Positions 17,338 through 25,324 of a stretch of 33,119 bases of DNA are shown piece by piece. The notes beneath the pieces are model-generated. The model was not told where the DNA came from and made no database searches. It saw only the letters and a program-made list of their open reading frames with translations. The DNA is taken from positions 1 to 33,119 of the forward strand of contig JBNKFQ010000328.1 in assembly GCA_050289385.1 (NCBI GenBank). The letters are read 5' to 3'. The DNA is from JBNKFQ01 sp050289385 (GTDB taxonomy: Bacteria > Pseudomonadota > Gammaproteobacteria > Pseudomonadales > Porticoccaceae). The first letter of the stretch is position 1. Each line of letters begins with the position of its first letter. Made by a program: the position numbers and the translations under genes.

Positions 17338-18455
17338 ATGCAACGCCCCTGCAACGCTATCGCAAAGACCTGGAGCAGGAAGGCTTTGTCCGCGATCCGT
17401 CTCAGGAGCGTGCAGTCGAGTATTTGCAGGATCTCTACGATCGTTTGGTAATGGGTTGGCGGGCCAGGCAGGAACGCAATGCCTTGTCGAAAATGTTGGC
17501 AGTGCTGGATCGGAAGTCCACTGAAATACAAGTGCAAAAAGGCTTGTATTTTTGGGGTGGTGTAGGTCGCGGCAAAACCTGGTTGATGGACAACTTTTTT
17601 GAAAGCCTGCCATTCGACGACAAAATGAGGGTGCATTTCCATCGTTTTATGCGTGGGGTTCACCTCGAATTGAAGCAACTGGGTGGTGTGAAAAATCCGC
17701 TGGAAAAGGTGGCCGATACTATTGCGGCGCAAACGCGTGTGCTTTGCTTTGACGAGTTCTTTGTTGCGGACATTACGGACGCCATGATTCTCGGCACTTT
17801 GCTGGAACAGTTGTTTCGGCGTGGTGTGGTGCTGGTGGCTACATCCAACATTGAGCCGAATGGCTTGTATGAAAACGGCTTGCAACGACAGCGGTTTTTA
17901 CCGGCGATTGATTTGCTCAACCGACACACCCGGGTTGTCAATGTGGATGGCGGGGTGGATTATCGGTTGCGGACGTTGACCCGTGCCGAGATTTATCACT
18001 CACCGCTGGATGATGCAGCCGAGCTGGCGTTGAAACAGGCATTTGACGGTCTGGCGCCGGCGGTAGAGGAGGTAACAGAGGGGGCGATGCTGGAGGTCGA
18101 AGGGCGCAAAATTGCTACTCGTTACGTTGCCGAGGATGTGGTCTGGTTTGATTTTTCGGCGATATGTGATGGCCCGCGCAGTCAAAATGATTACATAGAG
18201 CTGGCACGGGAGTTTCATGCGGTTCTGGTTGGTCAGGTGCCCCGGTTGGGAAAAAACCTTGACGACCAGGCGCGACGCTTTGTGAACATGGTGGATGAGT
18301 TCTACGATCGCGGCGTCAAGTTGATTCTGGCGGCTGAAGTACCTCTGGAAGAACTTTACTCTGGCGGCAACCTGTCATTTGAATTCAGGCGCACGATATC
18401 GCGGTTGCTGGAGATGCAGTCCCACGAGTATCTGGCGCGTGCTCACAGGCCGTAG
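17334..18455 (+). CDS. zapE: ZapE (AFG1-like) division ATPase
   Basis: A 373-residue AAA-type P-loop ATPase. Walker A is G75-G-V-G-R-G-K81-T and Walker B is L-C-F-D140-E141. A sensor-like block V-A-T-S-N-I-E-P and the AFG1 signature Q-R-Q-R-F-L-P-A-I follow. E. coli ZapE acts at the Z-ring during constriction and is needed under low oxygen or heat; mitochondrial AFG1 supports turnover of respiratory subunits. The location directly upstream of rplM-rpsI is the conserved gammaproteobacterial one. It begins within the stop codon of the preceding hydrolase gene. Element B starts 6 nt after its stop. Confidence 0.94.
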   Translation: MNATPLQRYRKDLEQEGFVRDPSQERAVEYLQDLYDRLVMGWRARQERNALSKMLAVLDRKSTEIQVQKGLYFWGGVGRGKTWLMDNFFESLPFDDKMRVHFHRFMRGVHLELKQLGGVKNPLEKVADTIAAQTRVLCFDEFFVADITDAMILGTLLEQLFRRGVVLVATSNIEPNGLYENGLQRQRFLPAIDLLNRHTRVVNVDGGVDYRLRTLTRAEIYHSPLDDAAELALKQAFDGLAPAVEEVTEGAMLEVEGRKIATRYVAEDVVWFDFSAICDGPRSQNDYIELAREFHAVLVGQVPRLGKNLDDQARRFVNMVDEFYDRGVKLILAAEVPLEELYSGGNLSFEFRRTISRLLEMQSHEYLARAHRP

Positions 18456-18461
18456 GCACCG

Positions 18462-18612
18462 GTCGCACGTCGCACGTCTGTCGTCGCACGCCAAAGATTC
18501 GCGCCATCGCTGCGCTCGGCAGAATGTGTGAGTGCATGGGAAGCACGGGTGGGGGATCGTTGGTGATTCTGAATTTGACATTTCTTTTGGTGTGCGACGA
18601 CAAACGTGCGAT
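18462..18612. repeat. heptad-bounded element B (between zapE and rplM)
   Basis: The left arm 18462-18489 is four 7-nt units: GTCGCAC three times and one GTCTGTC variant in third place. The right arm 18592-18612 is three units (GTGCGAC, GACAAAC, GTGCGAT) that mirror the inner three left units, including the odd one. Pairing continues inward through CCAAA/TTTGG. The core shared with A and D is at 18493-18520. The element starts 6 nt after the zapE stop and ends about 20 nt before the rplM -35 box. Confidence 0.85.
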
Positions 18613-18631
18613 CTGAGGCCCAAAACAGCGC

Positions 18632-18660
18632 TTGAAAAGTTACAGTCCCTCCGGTAGTAT
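18632..18660 (+). promoter_or_regulatory. putative sigma70 promoter of rplM-rpsI
   Basis: TTGAAA (18632-18637) and TAGTAT (18655-18660) are separated by exactly 17 nt, 48 nt upstream of the rplM start. No other comparable pair was seen in this gap. Confidence 0.6.
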
Positions 18661-18707
18661 TCGCGCTCTTTTTTGGGAAGCCCCCAATAGTTCTCAGGCA
18701 GGAAAAG

Positions 18708-19136
18708 ATGAAGACATATAGTGCCAAAGCCGAATCTGTGTTGCGCGACTGGTATATAGTCGATGCGGCCGACAAAACTCTGGGCCGTTTGGCAGCAGAG
18801 ATTGCAACTCGCCTGCGCGGCAAACACAAGCCCGAATACACGCCCCATGTGGACACCGGTGACTACATTGTGGTTGTTAACGCCGAAAAAGTGCGTGTTA
18901 CCGGTAACAAGGCGAAAGACAAGATTTATCACAGCCACACAGGTTACCCGGGTGGCTTGAAGTCAATCAGCTTTGAAAAGCTGATTGAAAAGGCGCCAGA
19001 GCGTACTATCCAGAGTGCAGTGAAAGGTATGCTGCCGAAGGGCCCGCTTGGTCGCGCCATGTTCAAAAAATTGAAAATTTATGCCGGCAGTGAACATCCA
19101 CATGCCGCCCAGCAACCGCAAGAACTGAATATCTGA
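18708..19136 (+). CDS. rplM: 50S ribosomal protein L13
   Basis: A 142-residue L13 of full bacterial length, an early-assembling 23S rRNA-binding protein. Family blocks are M-K-T-Y-S-A-K near the start, W-Y-I-V-D-A-A-D-K-T-L-G-R-L-A, the loop G-K-H-K-P-E-Y-T-P-H-V-D-T-G-D and the C-terminal M-L-P-K-G-P-L-G-R. The ATG is preceded by AGGAAAAG. It is followed 13 nt later by rpsI, the universal L13-S9 pair. The promoter at 18632-18660 and the terminator at 19621-19652 bracket the two as one operon. Confidence 0.98.
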   Translation: MKTYSAKAESVLRDWYIVDAADKTLGRLAAEIATRLRGKHKPEYTPHVDTGDYIVVVNAEKVRVTGNKAKDKIYHSHTGYPGGLKSISFEKLIEKAPERTIQSAVKGMLPKGPLGRAMFKKLKIYAGSEHPHAAQQPQELNI

Positions 19137-19149
19137 CGGACCCGCGATT

Positions 19150-19542
19150 ATGGCAGACACTCAATACTACGGTACCGGCCGCCGCAAGACTTCTTCCGCC
19201 CGTGTGTTTCTAACAGGTGGCAGTGGCAGCATCACCATTAACAGTCGCCCGATAGAAGACTACTTCGGGCGTGAAGTGGCGCGCATGATCGTGCGTCAAC
19301 CACTGGAGACAGTTGAGTTGGTCGACAAGTTTGATCTTAACGTTACTGTTAAGGGTGGCGGCAGTTTCGGTCAGGCGGGGGCTATTCGCCACGGCTTGGC
19401 TCGCGCACTCTTGCAGTATGACGAAAACTTGCGCCAGCCGTTGCGTGCTGCGGGCTTTCTGACTCGTGATGCGCGTGAAGTGGAGCGCAAGAAAATCGGT
19501 CTGCACAAGGCTCGCAAGCGCCCACAATTTTCTAAACGATGA
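19150..19542 (+). CDS. rpsI: 30S ribosomal protein S9
   Basis: A 130-residue S9, whose C-terminal tail reaches the P-site tRNA anticodon stem. Diagnostic parts are the N-terminal Y-Y-G-T-G-R-R-K-T-S-S-A-R-V, the G-G-G-S-F-G-Q-A-G-A-I-R-H-G segment and the basic tail ending in K-R-P-Q-F-S-K-R. It is the second gene of the rplM-rpsI operon. Confidence 0.98.
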   Translation: MADTQYYGTGRRKTSSARVFLTGGSGSITINSRPIEDYFGREVARMIVRQPLETVELVDKFDLNVTVKGGGSFGQAGAIRHGLARALLQYDENLRQPLRAAGFLTRDAREVERKKIGLHKARKRPQFSKR

Positions 19543-19620
19543 GTTCGAAGCATTAAGCACTTTGTGGCAGCCTTGTATTGCGCCTTGCGAGAAAAGTGCG
19601 CAAAAAGTATACAGCTCGAT

Positions 19621-19652
19621 AAATGCCCGGATATGGTCCGGGCATTTTTTTT
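19621..19652 (+). terminator. rho-independent terminator after rpsI
   Basis: AAATGCCCGGA and TCCGGGCATTT form an 11-bp stem with a short loop, followed by a run of T residues: a textbook intrinsic terminator about 80 nt after the rpsI stop. Confidence 0.9.
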
Positions 19653-19707
19653 GATAATTTTTTATCGAAAAAACAGTTGTTTAACCCTGATTCAGGAGTG
19701 GTCTCTC

Positions 19708-19736
19708 TTGTCAAAAATGGCGGTTTTCTTTACCAT
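19708..19736 (+). promoter_or_regulatory. putative sigma70 promoter of the pet (bc1) operon
   Basis: TTGTCA (19708-19713) and TACCAT (19731-19736) are 17 nt apart, about 80 nt upstream of petA and downstream of the rpsI terminator. The -10 box is only a moderate match. Confidence 0.4.
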
Positions 19737-19815
19737 TGCCCGCTATTTTGCGGATCCCTCCCGAGAAGAACAACTTTATGTACCTGGATGACTTTCATAA
19801 CAAGGGGATAACGTC

Positions 19816-20415
19816 ATGACTGATGACGGTGTCAATCACGGCCGCCGCCGTTTTTTGACTGGTATGAGCTGTGCAGTTGGTGGTGTTGGCGCTATTGGTG
19901 CCGCGGTGCCTTTTGTCGGCTCCTGGAATCCTAGCGCCAAAGCCAAAGCGGCGGGTGCACCGGTAAAAGCCAATATTGGCAAGCTGGAGCCAGGCGCGAT
20001 GACAACCATTGAGTGGCGAGGCATGCCGGTGTACGTAGTGCGGCGCACCAAAGAGTCACTCGCGGCCCTTGCAACCATTGAGGATCGTTTGCGCGACCCG
20101 AGCTCTGAGGAGTCAAAGCAGCCCAGCTATGTTGACCCGCACAATCGCGCCAGCAATCCTGAATTTCTGGTATTGATTGGCTTGTGTACCCATTTGGGGT
20201 GCGCACCAATGTTCAAGCCGGAAGTCGGGGCTACCGATTTTGGCGAAAGCGACTGGCAGGGCGGTTTCTTTTGCCCGTGTCACGGTTCCAAGTTCGATCT
20301 TGCCGGCCGGGTGCTGAAAGGTGTGCCAGCGCCATACAACCTCGAAGTGCCGCCCTACAAATTTGAAAGTGACAATGTATTGGTTATTGGCGTAGACCAG
20401 GAGGCTGCATCATGA
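19816..20415 (+). CDS. petA: ubiquinol-cytochrome c reductase Rieske iron-sulfur subunit
   Basis: A 199-residue Rieske protein of the cytochrome bc1 complex. It carries a twin-arginine signal (R-R-R-F-L-T-G) and an uncleaved transmembrane anchor (about 15-36). The head domain has [2Fe-2S] boxes C124-T-H126-L-G-C129 and C153-P-C155-H156-G-S; C124, H126, C153 and H156 should bind the cluster, and C129/C155 form the disulfide. AGGGGA lies upstream of the ATG. Its stop overlaps the next gene's start (ATGA at 20412-20415). Confidence 0.96.
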   Translation: MTDDGVNHGRRRFLTGMSCAVGGVGAIGAAVPFVGSWNPSAKAKAAGAPVKANIGKLEPGAMTTIEWRGMPVYVVRRTKESLAALATIEDRLRDPSSEESKQPSYVDPHNRASNPEFLVLIGLCTHLGCAPMFKPEVGATDFGESDWQGGFFCPCHGSKFDLAGRVLKGVPAPYNLEVPPYKFESDNVLVIGVDQEAAS

Positions 20416-22502
20416 GCAAGCTGGCCGCATTTGGAAACTGGATTGACTCGCGCATGCCAATGCTGCAGGTCGAGTGGAACAAGCATATGGCGCAGTACTA
20501 TGCGCCCAAGAACTTTAACTTCTGGTATTTCTTTGGTGTGCTGTCTTTGCTGGTGCTGGTTAACCAACTGGTTAGTGGCATCTGGCTGGCGATGTTTTAT
20601 GAGCCAACTGCAGATGGTGCCTTTGCGTCTGTTGAATACATTATGCGCGATGTACCTTACGGTGACATCATTCGTTATATGCATTCCACTGGCGCTTCAC
20701 TGTTTTTCGTGGTGGTATACCTGCATATGTTCCGCGGTCTGCTTTATGGCTCGTATAAAGCCCCGCGCGAACTGGTGTGGATTTTTGGTATGGCCATTTA
20801 TCTGGCGCTGATGGCCGAAGCCTTCATGGGTTATGTGTTGCCCTGGGGGCAGATGTCTTATTGGGGTGCCCAGGTGATTGTGTCGTTGTTTGGCGCCATA
20901 CCGGCGGTTGGCGATGATATCGTGCAGTGGATTCGCGGTGATTACCTGATATCGGGCGCTACCCTTAACCGCTTCTTTGCCCTGCATGTGGTGGCCTTGC
21001 CTATCGTATTGCTCGGTCTGGTCGTTATGCATATTTTGGCGTTGCACGAGGTGGGTTCCAACAATCCCGATGGCGTCGAAATCAAAAAGAACAAGGACGA
21101 GAGCGGCAGGCCGCTGGATGGTATTCCCTTCCACCCCTATTTCACCGTACACGATCTGGTGCCAGTGGTCGTCTTCCTGTTTGTGTTCTGCTTTATTATA
21201 TTTTTTATGCCGGAGGTGGGCGGTTACTTTCTTGAACACGCCAACTTCGAAGAGGCCAATCCGCTGAAGACGCCGCCGCATATTGCCCCAGTCTGGTACT
21301 TTACGCCGTTCTATTCGATGTTGCGGGCCGTGCCTGACAAATTGATGGGCTTTATGACTATGGGTGCAGGTGTTGCGATATTGTTTGTATTGCCCTGGCT
21401 GGACAGGAGCCCGGTGAAATCCATCCGTTATAAAGGCACGTTTAGCCGCGTAGCTGTCGTAGTGCTGGCAGCTGCCTTTGTGATTCTGGGAGTGCTGGGA
21501 ATGAAAGCGCCAAATCCTGAGCGTAATTTGCTGGCGCAGATTTGCACGATAATATACTTTGCCTACTTTATTGGTATGCCTTTCTGGACCAGTCGTGAAC
21601 AGGTCAGGACTGAACCTGCTCGAATAACAATGAACGGCGGCCTCGGATTTTTGAAGTCGCTGGGTGTATGGCTGGTTGTTGCCCTCCTGATTGCGCTGCC
21701 ATTGGCAGCCGTTGGTGCCGAGAGTGAAAAGGCGTGCGGGACTATTGATTGTGACCCGTTTGTGAATCCCGAAGTGGCCCGTCTGGAAGCCGAAGGTGCC
21801 GATGTGGGAAAGGCCCAATTGCGGCGCATTAATCAGGAATCGCGTCAGCGCGGAGCGCGGTTGTTTGTCAATTACTGCATGGGTTGTCATTCAGCCAAAT
21901 ATTCCCGTTATGAGCGTGTGGCAGACGATTTGGGTATGCCCCATCATCTGGTGATGGAAAACCTGGTGTTTGGTGATAAAAAAATTGGTGATCTGATGGA
22001 TATTTCCATGTCACCGGACAAAGCCAAAAAATGGTTTGGCGCAACTCCGCCTGATCTTTCTCTGGTTGCACGAGCGCGGTCACCTGAGTGGCTCTATACG
22101 TACCTGCGCAACTTTTATGCTGATCCGAGCCGTCCTCTGGGCGTGAACAACAAGGTGTTCAAGGACGTTGGCATGCCCCATGTTCTGCTGGAGCTGCAGG
22201 GTATGCAGGAGTGTGCGCCGGGCCCTGTTTATGCCAGTAATGGCGGGGTTAAGGAAGATCCTCTGACCGGCAAGCCCCTGCTTGAAGATCCCTGTGGCGA
22301 CTTCAATATAGTACAGAAGGGCAGTATGGCCCCCGATGTTTTTGATCGCGCCATGTACGATCTGGTTAACTTCCTGGATTACGTTTCCGAGCCGATGGCA
22401 GAAGAGCGCAAGCAAACGGGTGTGTTCGTGTTATTCTTTATCGCCTTTTTGTTTGTCTGGGTGTGGTTGTTGAATCGTGAATACTGGAAAGACATTCATT
22501 GA
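20412..22502 (+). CDS. petBC: fused cytochrome b / cytochrome c1 polypeptide of the bc1 complex
   Basis: One uninterrupted 696-residue frame encodes what is normally two proteins. Residues 1 to about 405 are cytochrome b, with haem b ligands H91/H192 and H105/H207 and the Qo-site motif P-V-W-Y. From M407 a second signal-like helix (L-G-V-W-L-V-V-A-L-L-I-A-L-P-L) ends in A-V-G-A436, a plausible signal peptidase site. Cytochrome c1 follows with the haem c motif C489-M-G-C492-H493 and a C-terminal membrane anchor ending N-R-E-Y-W-K-D-I-H. There is no stop codon between the halves and no ribosome site before the ATG of M407. The layout matches the FbcH precursor of Bradyrhizobium, which is processed into b and c1. 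Pseudomonas has separate petB and petC. Confidence 0.95.
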   Translation: MSKLAAFGNWIDSRMPMLQVEWNKHMAQYYAPKNFNFWYFFGVLSLLVLVNQLVSGIWLAMFYEPTADGAFASVEYIMRDVPYGDIIRYMHSTGASLFFVVVYLHMFRGLLYGSYKAPRELVWIFGMAIYLALMAEAFMGYVLPWGQMSYWGAQVIVSLFGAIPAVGDDIVQWIRGDYLISGATLNRFFALHVVALPIVLLGLVVMHILALHEVGSNNPDGVEIKKNKDESGRPLDGIPFHPYFTVHDLVPVVVFLFVFCFIIFFMPEVGGYFLEHANFEEANPLKTPPHIAPVWYFTPFYSMLRAVPDKLMGFMTMGAGVAILFVLPWLDRSPVKSIRYKGTFSRVAVVVLAAAFVILGVLGMKAPNPERNLLAQICTIIYFAYFIGMPFWTSREQVRTEPARITMNGGLGFLKSLGVWLVVALLIALPLAAVGAESEKACGTIDCDPFVNPEVARLEAEGADVGKAQLRRINQESRQRGARLFVNYCMGCHSAKYSRYERVADDLGMPHHLVMENLVFGDKKIGDLMDISMSPDKAKKWFGATPPDLSLVARARSPEWLYTYLRNFYADPSRPLGVNNKVFKDVGMPHVLLELQGMQECAPGPVYASNGGVKEDPLTGKPLLEDPCGDFNIVQKGSMAPDVFDRAMYDLVNFLDYVSEPMAEERKQTGVFVLFFIAFLFVWVWLLNREYWKDIH

Positions 22503-22556
22503 TAGTTCCAGGTGGTCTGAGCGGCCTGGTAATACATTAAAAAACCGAGGTTTCCC

Positions 22557-23189
22557 ATGGGGGTTGTAGCAAAACGGTCATCAATGACTTTCTTTTCCGA
22601 TCCTGAAAGCCATTACTGTCATCGCGTGCGTATTGTACTGGCAGAAAAGGGTGTTACTGTCGATATAGAAAATGTCGATCCGGATAACCCGCCTGAAGAT
22701 CTGGCGGAGGTCAATCCATACAGTAGCGTGCCCACACTGGTAGATCGTGATCTGGCTCTGTATGAATCAAAAGTGATGATGGAATATCTGGATGAGCGTT
22801 TCCCTCACCCGCCATTGTTACCCGTATATCCGGTTGCTCGTGCATTAAGCCGTCAATTCATGCACCGCATTGAGAAAGACTGGTGCAGTCTGGTGGACTT
22901 GATAACGTCCAGGGGCGATACCAAAGAGGCTGATGCAGCACGCAAGCAGTTGCGCGATGAACTGGTGTCAATTGCGCCGATTTTTGGTGAAAACCCCTAC
23001 TTTATGAATGAAGAGTTTTCTTTGGTGGATTGTTGTCTGGCGCCGATTCTCTGGCGTCTGCAATATCTCGGCGTCAAATTACCCAATAATCGCCAGACGA
23101 AGCCCTTGATGGAGTACATCCAGCGCATTTTTGAGCGCCCTTCAATTATTGAAAGCCTGTCCGAGGCTGAGCGGGAAATGCAGGGGTAA
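22557..23189 (+). CDS. sspA: stringent starvation protein A
   Basis: A 210-residue glutathione-S-transferase-fold protein that binds RNA polymerase and supports stationary-phase and acid-stress survival in E. coli. It carries the SspA blocks R-I-V-L-A-E-K-G-V, D-N-P-P-E-D-L, V-P-T-L-V-D-R-D-L, P-P-L-L-P-V-Y-P-V-A-R-A and H-R-I-E-K-D-W. The ATG at 22557 gives an N-terminus (M-G-V-V-A-K-R-S-S-M-T-F-F) parallel to E. coli SspA. The position after the bc1 genes and before sspB is conserved in related bacteria. Confidence 0.96.
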   Translation: MGVVAKRSSMTFFSDPESHYCHRVRIVLAEKGVTVDIENVDPDNPPEDLAEVNPYSSVPTLVDRDLALYESKVMMEYLDERFPHPPLLPVYPVARALSRQFMHRIEKDWCSLVDLITSRGDTKEADAARKQLRDELVSIAPIFGENPYFMNEEFSLVDCCLAPILWRLQYLGVKLPNNRQTKPLMEYIQRIFERPSIIESLSEAEREMQG

Positions 23190-23430
23190 AACTGCTACAG
23201 GCCTCTGTTGATGTCAAAAGGTCTATACTGGCATCTCACGAGATTCAGGCTTCTGCCAAGTGGCAGTGGTTAAAAAGTAAGCGAAAATCAGCGCCGGTTT
23301 CACGCACTTTGGTACGATTAGTGGTTCAATTTGGCAAGAATATGCGTAAAAATGGTTCTGTTTCCAGCTACCCGCAGTAGAGTTATGCCGAAATGGTCTC
23401 TGTAGACAATTGTCCCCGGATATTGCTGTT

Positions 23431-23859
23431 ATGTTGATGACGTCCAACAGACCCCACATGATCAGGGCGCTTTATGACTGGATTGTGGAAAATGAGTGCA
23501 CGCCCTATATTGCTGTTGATGCTTACTGTGAGGGTGTGGAAGTACCCCAGCAGTATGTAAACGATGGTCAGATTGTCCTGAATCTGGCGCCCCGTGCGAT
23601 TACCGCGTTGCATCTCGGCAATGATGAAATCAGTTTTAATACGCGTTTCGGTGGTATGCCCACTGATATTCGGTTGCCGGTTACAGCCGTACTGGGTATT
23701 TACGCACGGGAAAATGGTCAGGGTATGATGTTTCCTCCTGAAAAACCGGTGGATCCACCACCTGTTTCTCCTTCAGGAAATGGCGAAGGTAGTTCCTTGC
23801 AGGGACTTTCTGGCAAATCTGCATCGGCTGGCAAGCCCAACCTTCGAGTAGTGAAATAA
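23431..23859 (+). CDS. sspB: ClpXP protease specificity-enhancing factor
   Basis: The SspB adaptor, about 142 residues from ATG 23431. It binds ssrA-tagged proteins released by trans-translation and tethers them to ClpX. The folded domain is recognisable by R-A-L-Y-D-W-I-V-E-N, D-G-Q-I-V-L-N-L-A-P-R-A, and F-N-T-R-F-G-G with I-Y-A-R-E-N-G-Q-G. A flexible Pro/Ser/Gly-rich linker leads to the ClpX-binding tail K-P-N-L-R-V-V-K. A TTG at 23410 would add seven residues but has no ribosome site; GGA lies 10 nt before the ATG. The 240-nt gap after sspA contains a TATACT box (23224-23229) and a short palindrome (CTGCCAAGTGGCAG), so sspB may have its own promoter. Confidence 0.94.
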   Translation: MLMTSNRPHMIRALYDWIVENECTPYIAVDAYCEGVEVPQQYVNDGQIVLNLAPRAITALHLGNDEISFNTRFGGMPTDIRLPVTAVLGIYARENGQGMMFPPEKPVDPPPVSPSGNGEGSSLQGLSGKSASAGKPNLRVVK

Positions 23860-23926
23860 TCGAATTTCAATTTTATGTTTCGCCCGCAATGGCAGACAGT
23901 CAAGAGCATTTAATGAGGAATTTCAG

Positions 23927-25105
23927 ATGAGCGACCCGGTGGTTATTGTTGGTATGGCTCGTACTCCAATGGGTGGATTTCAGGGTGACTTTGCGTCTGT
24001 GTCTGCACCTGAGCTGGGTTCCGTGGCAATTCAAGCTGCGGTTGAGCGTGGTGGCTTGCAAGCCAGCGACATTGATGAAGTGCTGATGGGTTGCGTGTTA
24101 CCAGCGGGTGTTGGTCAGGCCCCCGCACGACAAGCGGCACTGGGCGCCGGGTTGCCTGATCATGTGCCTTGCACCACTGTGAACAAGGTCTGCGGTTCTG
24201 GCATGAAGACTGTCATGATGGCACAGGCTCAAATAGAAACCGGTATGGCTGACATTGTCGTGGCTGGAGGTATGGAAAGCATGACAAATGCACCTTACCT
24301 GTTGCCCAGAGCCCGTGGTGGCTATCGCCTCGGCCACGGTGAAATTCTTGATCACATGTTTTTGGACGGATTACAAGACGCGTATCAGGGCGGGCTGATG
24401 GGTGCCTTTGGTGAAAATTGTGCGGACAAATACAATTTTACCCGTGAGCAGCAGGATGCCTTCGCCATTGAGTCTTTGCGGCGGGCCAATACGGCGATTG
24501 AAGAAGGAAAATTTGCCAGTGAAATAGCCCCGGTAACGGTCAAAACTCGCAAGGGTGAGATCTCGGTTACGATTGATGAGCAACCGGGCAAGGCACGACC
24601 CGACAAAATTCCGACTTTGAAACCGGCCTTCAAGAAGGATGGCACGATTACACCCGCCAACGCCAGTTCCATTTCGGACGGGGCGGCAGCATTGGTACTG
24701 ATGCGCCAGAGCGAGGCCGACAAGCGTGGCCTGAAGCCATTGGCTGTTATTCGTGGCAGCAGTCAGCACGCCGCTGCACCGGAGTGGTTTACCACTGCAC
24801 CTGTGGGTGCTCTTGAAAAATTACTTGAACGTGTTGGCTGGTCTGCCGAAGAGGTTGATCTGTACGAGGTTAATGAAGCGTTTGCCGTAGTTACCATGGC
24901 AGCCATGCACGAGTTGGGAATTCCCCACGAGAAGGTGAATGTGCATGGCGGTGCTACCGCTTTGGGTCATCCGCTGGGAACCAGTGGTGCGCGAATTATT
25001 GTTACCTTGCTGGCTGCATTGCAAACCTATGGCAAGAATAAAGGTGTGGCAACCCTCTGTATCGGTGGTGGTGAGGCGACTGCAATTGCGGTGGAACTGG
25101 TTTAA
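23927..25105 (+). CDS. acetyl-CoA C-acetyltransferase (thiolase)
   Basis: A 392-residue biosynthetic-type thiolase that condenses two acetyl-CoA to acetoacetyl-CoA, or runs in reverse. The catalytic residues sit where they do in Zoogloea thiolase: C89 (N-K-V-C-G-S-G), H348 (G-H-P-L-G) and C378 (C-I-G-G-G). AGGAA lies 6 nt upstream of the ATG. No partner enzymes (reductase, synthase, CoA transferase) are adjacent, so the pathway (acetoacetate use, PHB, or branched-chain degradation) cannot be fixed from here. It could be named atoB or phaA. Confidence 0.94.
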   Translation: MSDPVVIVGMARTPMGGFQGDFASVSAPELGSVAIQAAVERGGLQASDIDEVLMGCVLPAGVGQAPARQAALGAGLPDHVPCTTVNKVCGSGMKTVMMAQAQIETGMADIVVAGGMESMTNAPYLLPRARGGYRLGHGEILDHMFLDGLQDAYQGGLMGAFGENCADKYNFTREQQDAFAIESLRRANTAIEEGKFASEIAPVTVKTRKGEISVTIDEQPGKARPDKIPTLKPAFKKDGTITPANASSISDGAAALVLMRQSEADKRGLKPLAVIRGSSQHAAAPEWFTTAPVGALEKLLERVGWSAEEVDLYEVNEAFAVVTMAAMHELGIPHEKVNVHGGATALGHPLGTSGARIIVTLLAALQTYGKNKGVATLCIGGGEATAIAVELV

Positions 25106-25124
25106 GTATATAGCCAGCAATTTT

Positions 25125-25315
25125 GTAGGGCGGAAAAGCGAAGCGCCTTCCGCCGAATGAAAGGCTATCGATAGCACAATGCCAGATGCCGATGACGCCG
25201 ATGATGCCAGTGTTACCCGATCGGTGATTGTGGAGTGGTTGTGCAACAAAAAATAACGTGAGTCAGGGCATGGAGTCTTCCTTGTGGCGGAAGGCGCTTC
25301 GCTTTTCCGCCCTAC
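25125..25315. repeat. palindromic repeat doublet with perfect 30-bp terminal arms
   Basis: The arms 25125-25154 and 25286-25315 are perfect reverse complements over 30 nt (GTAGGGCGGAAAAGCG at the outer end). Each arm also folds on itself through GGCGGAA/TTCCGCC. The 131-nt interior contains a 12-bp palindrome GCTATCGATAGC but no gene. It sits between the stop codons of the convergent thiolase and MocR genes (19 and 9 nt away). The structure is REPIN- or MITE-like, with no transposase inside. Confidence 0.85.
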
Positions 25316-25324
25316 GTCTTTAAA

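Noticed and set aside
19564..19791. A 75-residue open frame between rpsI and petA
   Set aside because: It reads through the rpsI terminator hairpin and the putative petA promoter.
20697..21890. A 397-residue open frame antisense to the cytochrome b/c1 gene
   Set aside because: Its composition (many H, Q, R) is that of a shadow frame, and the opposite strand is a certain gene.
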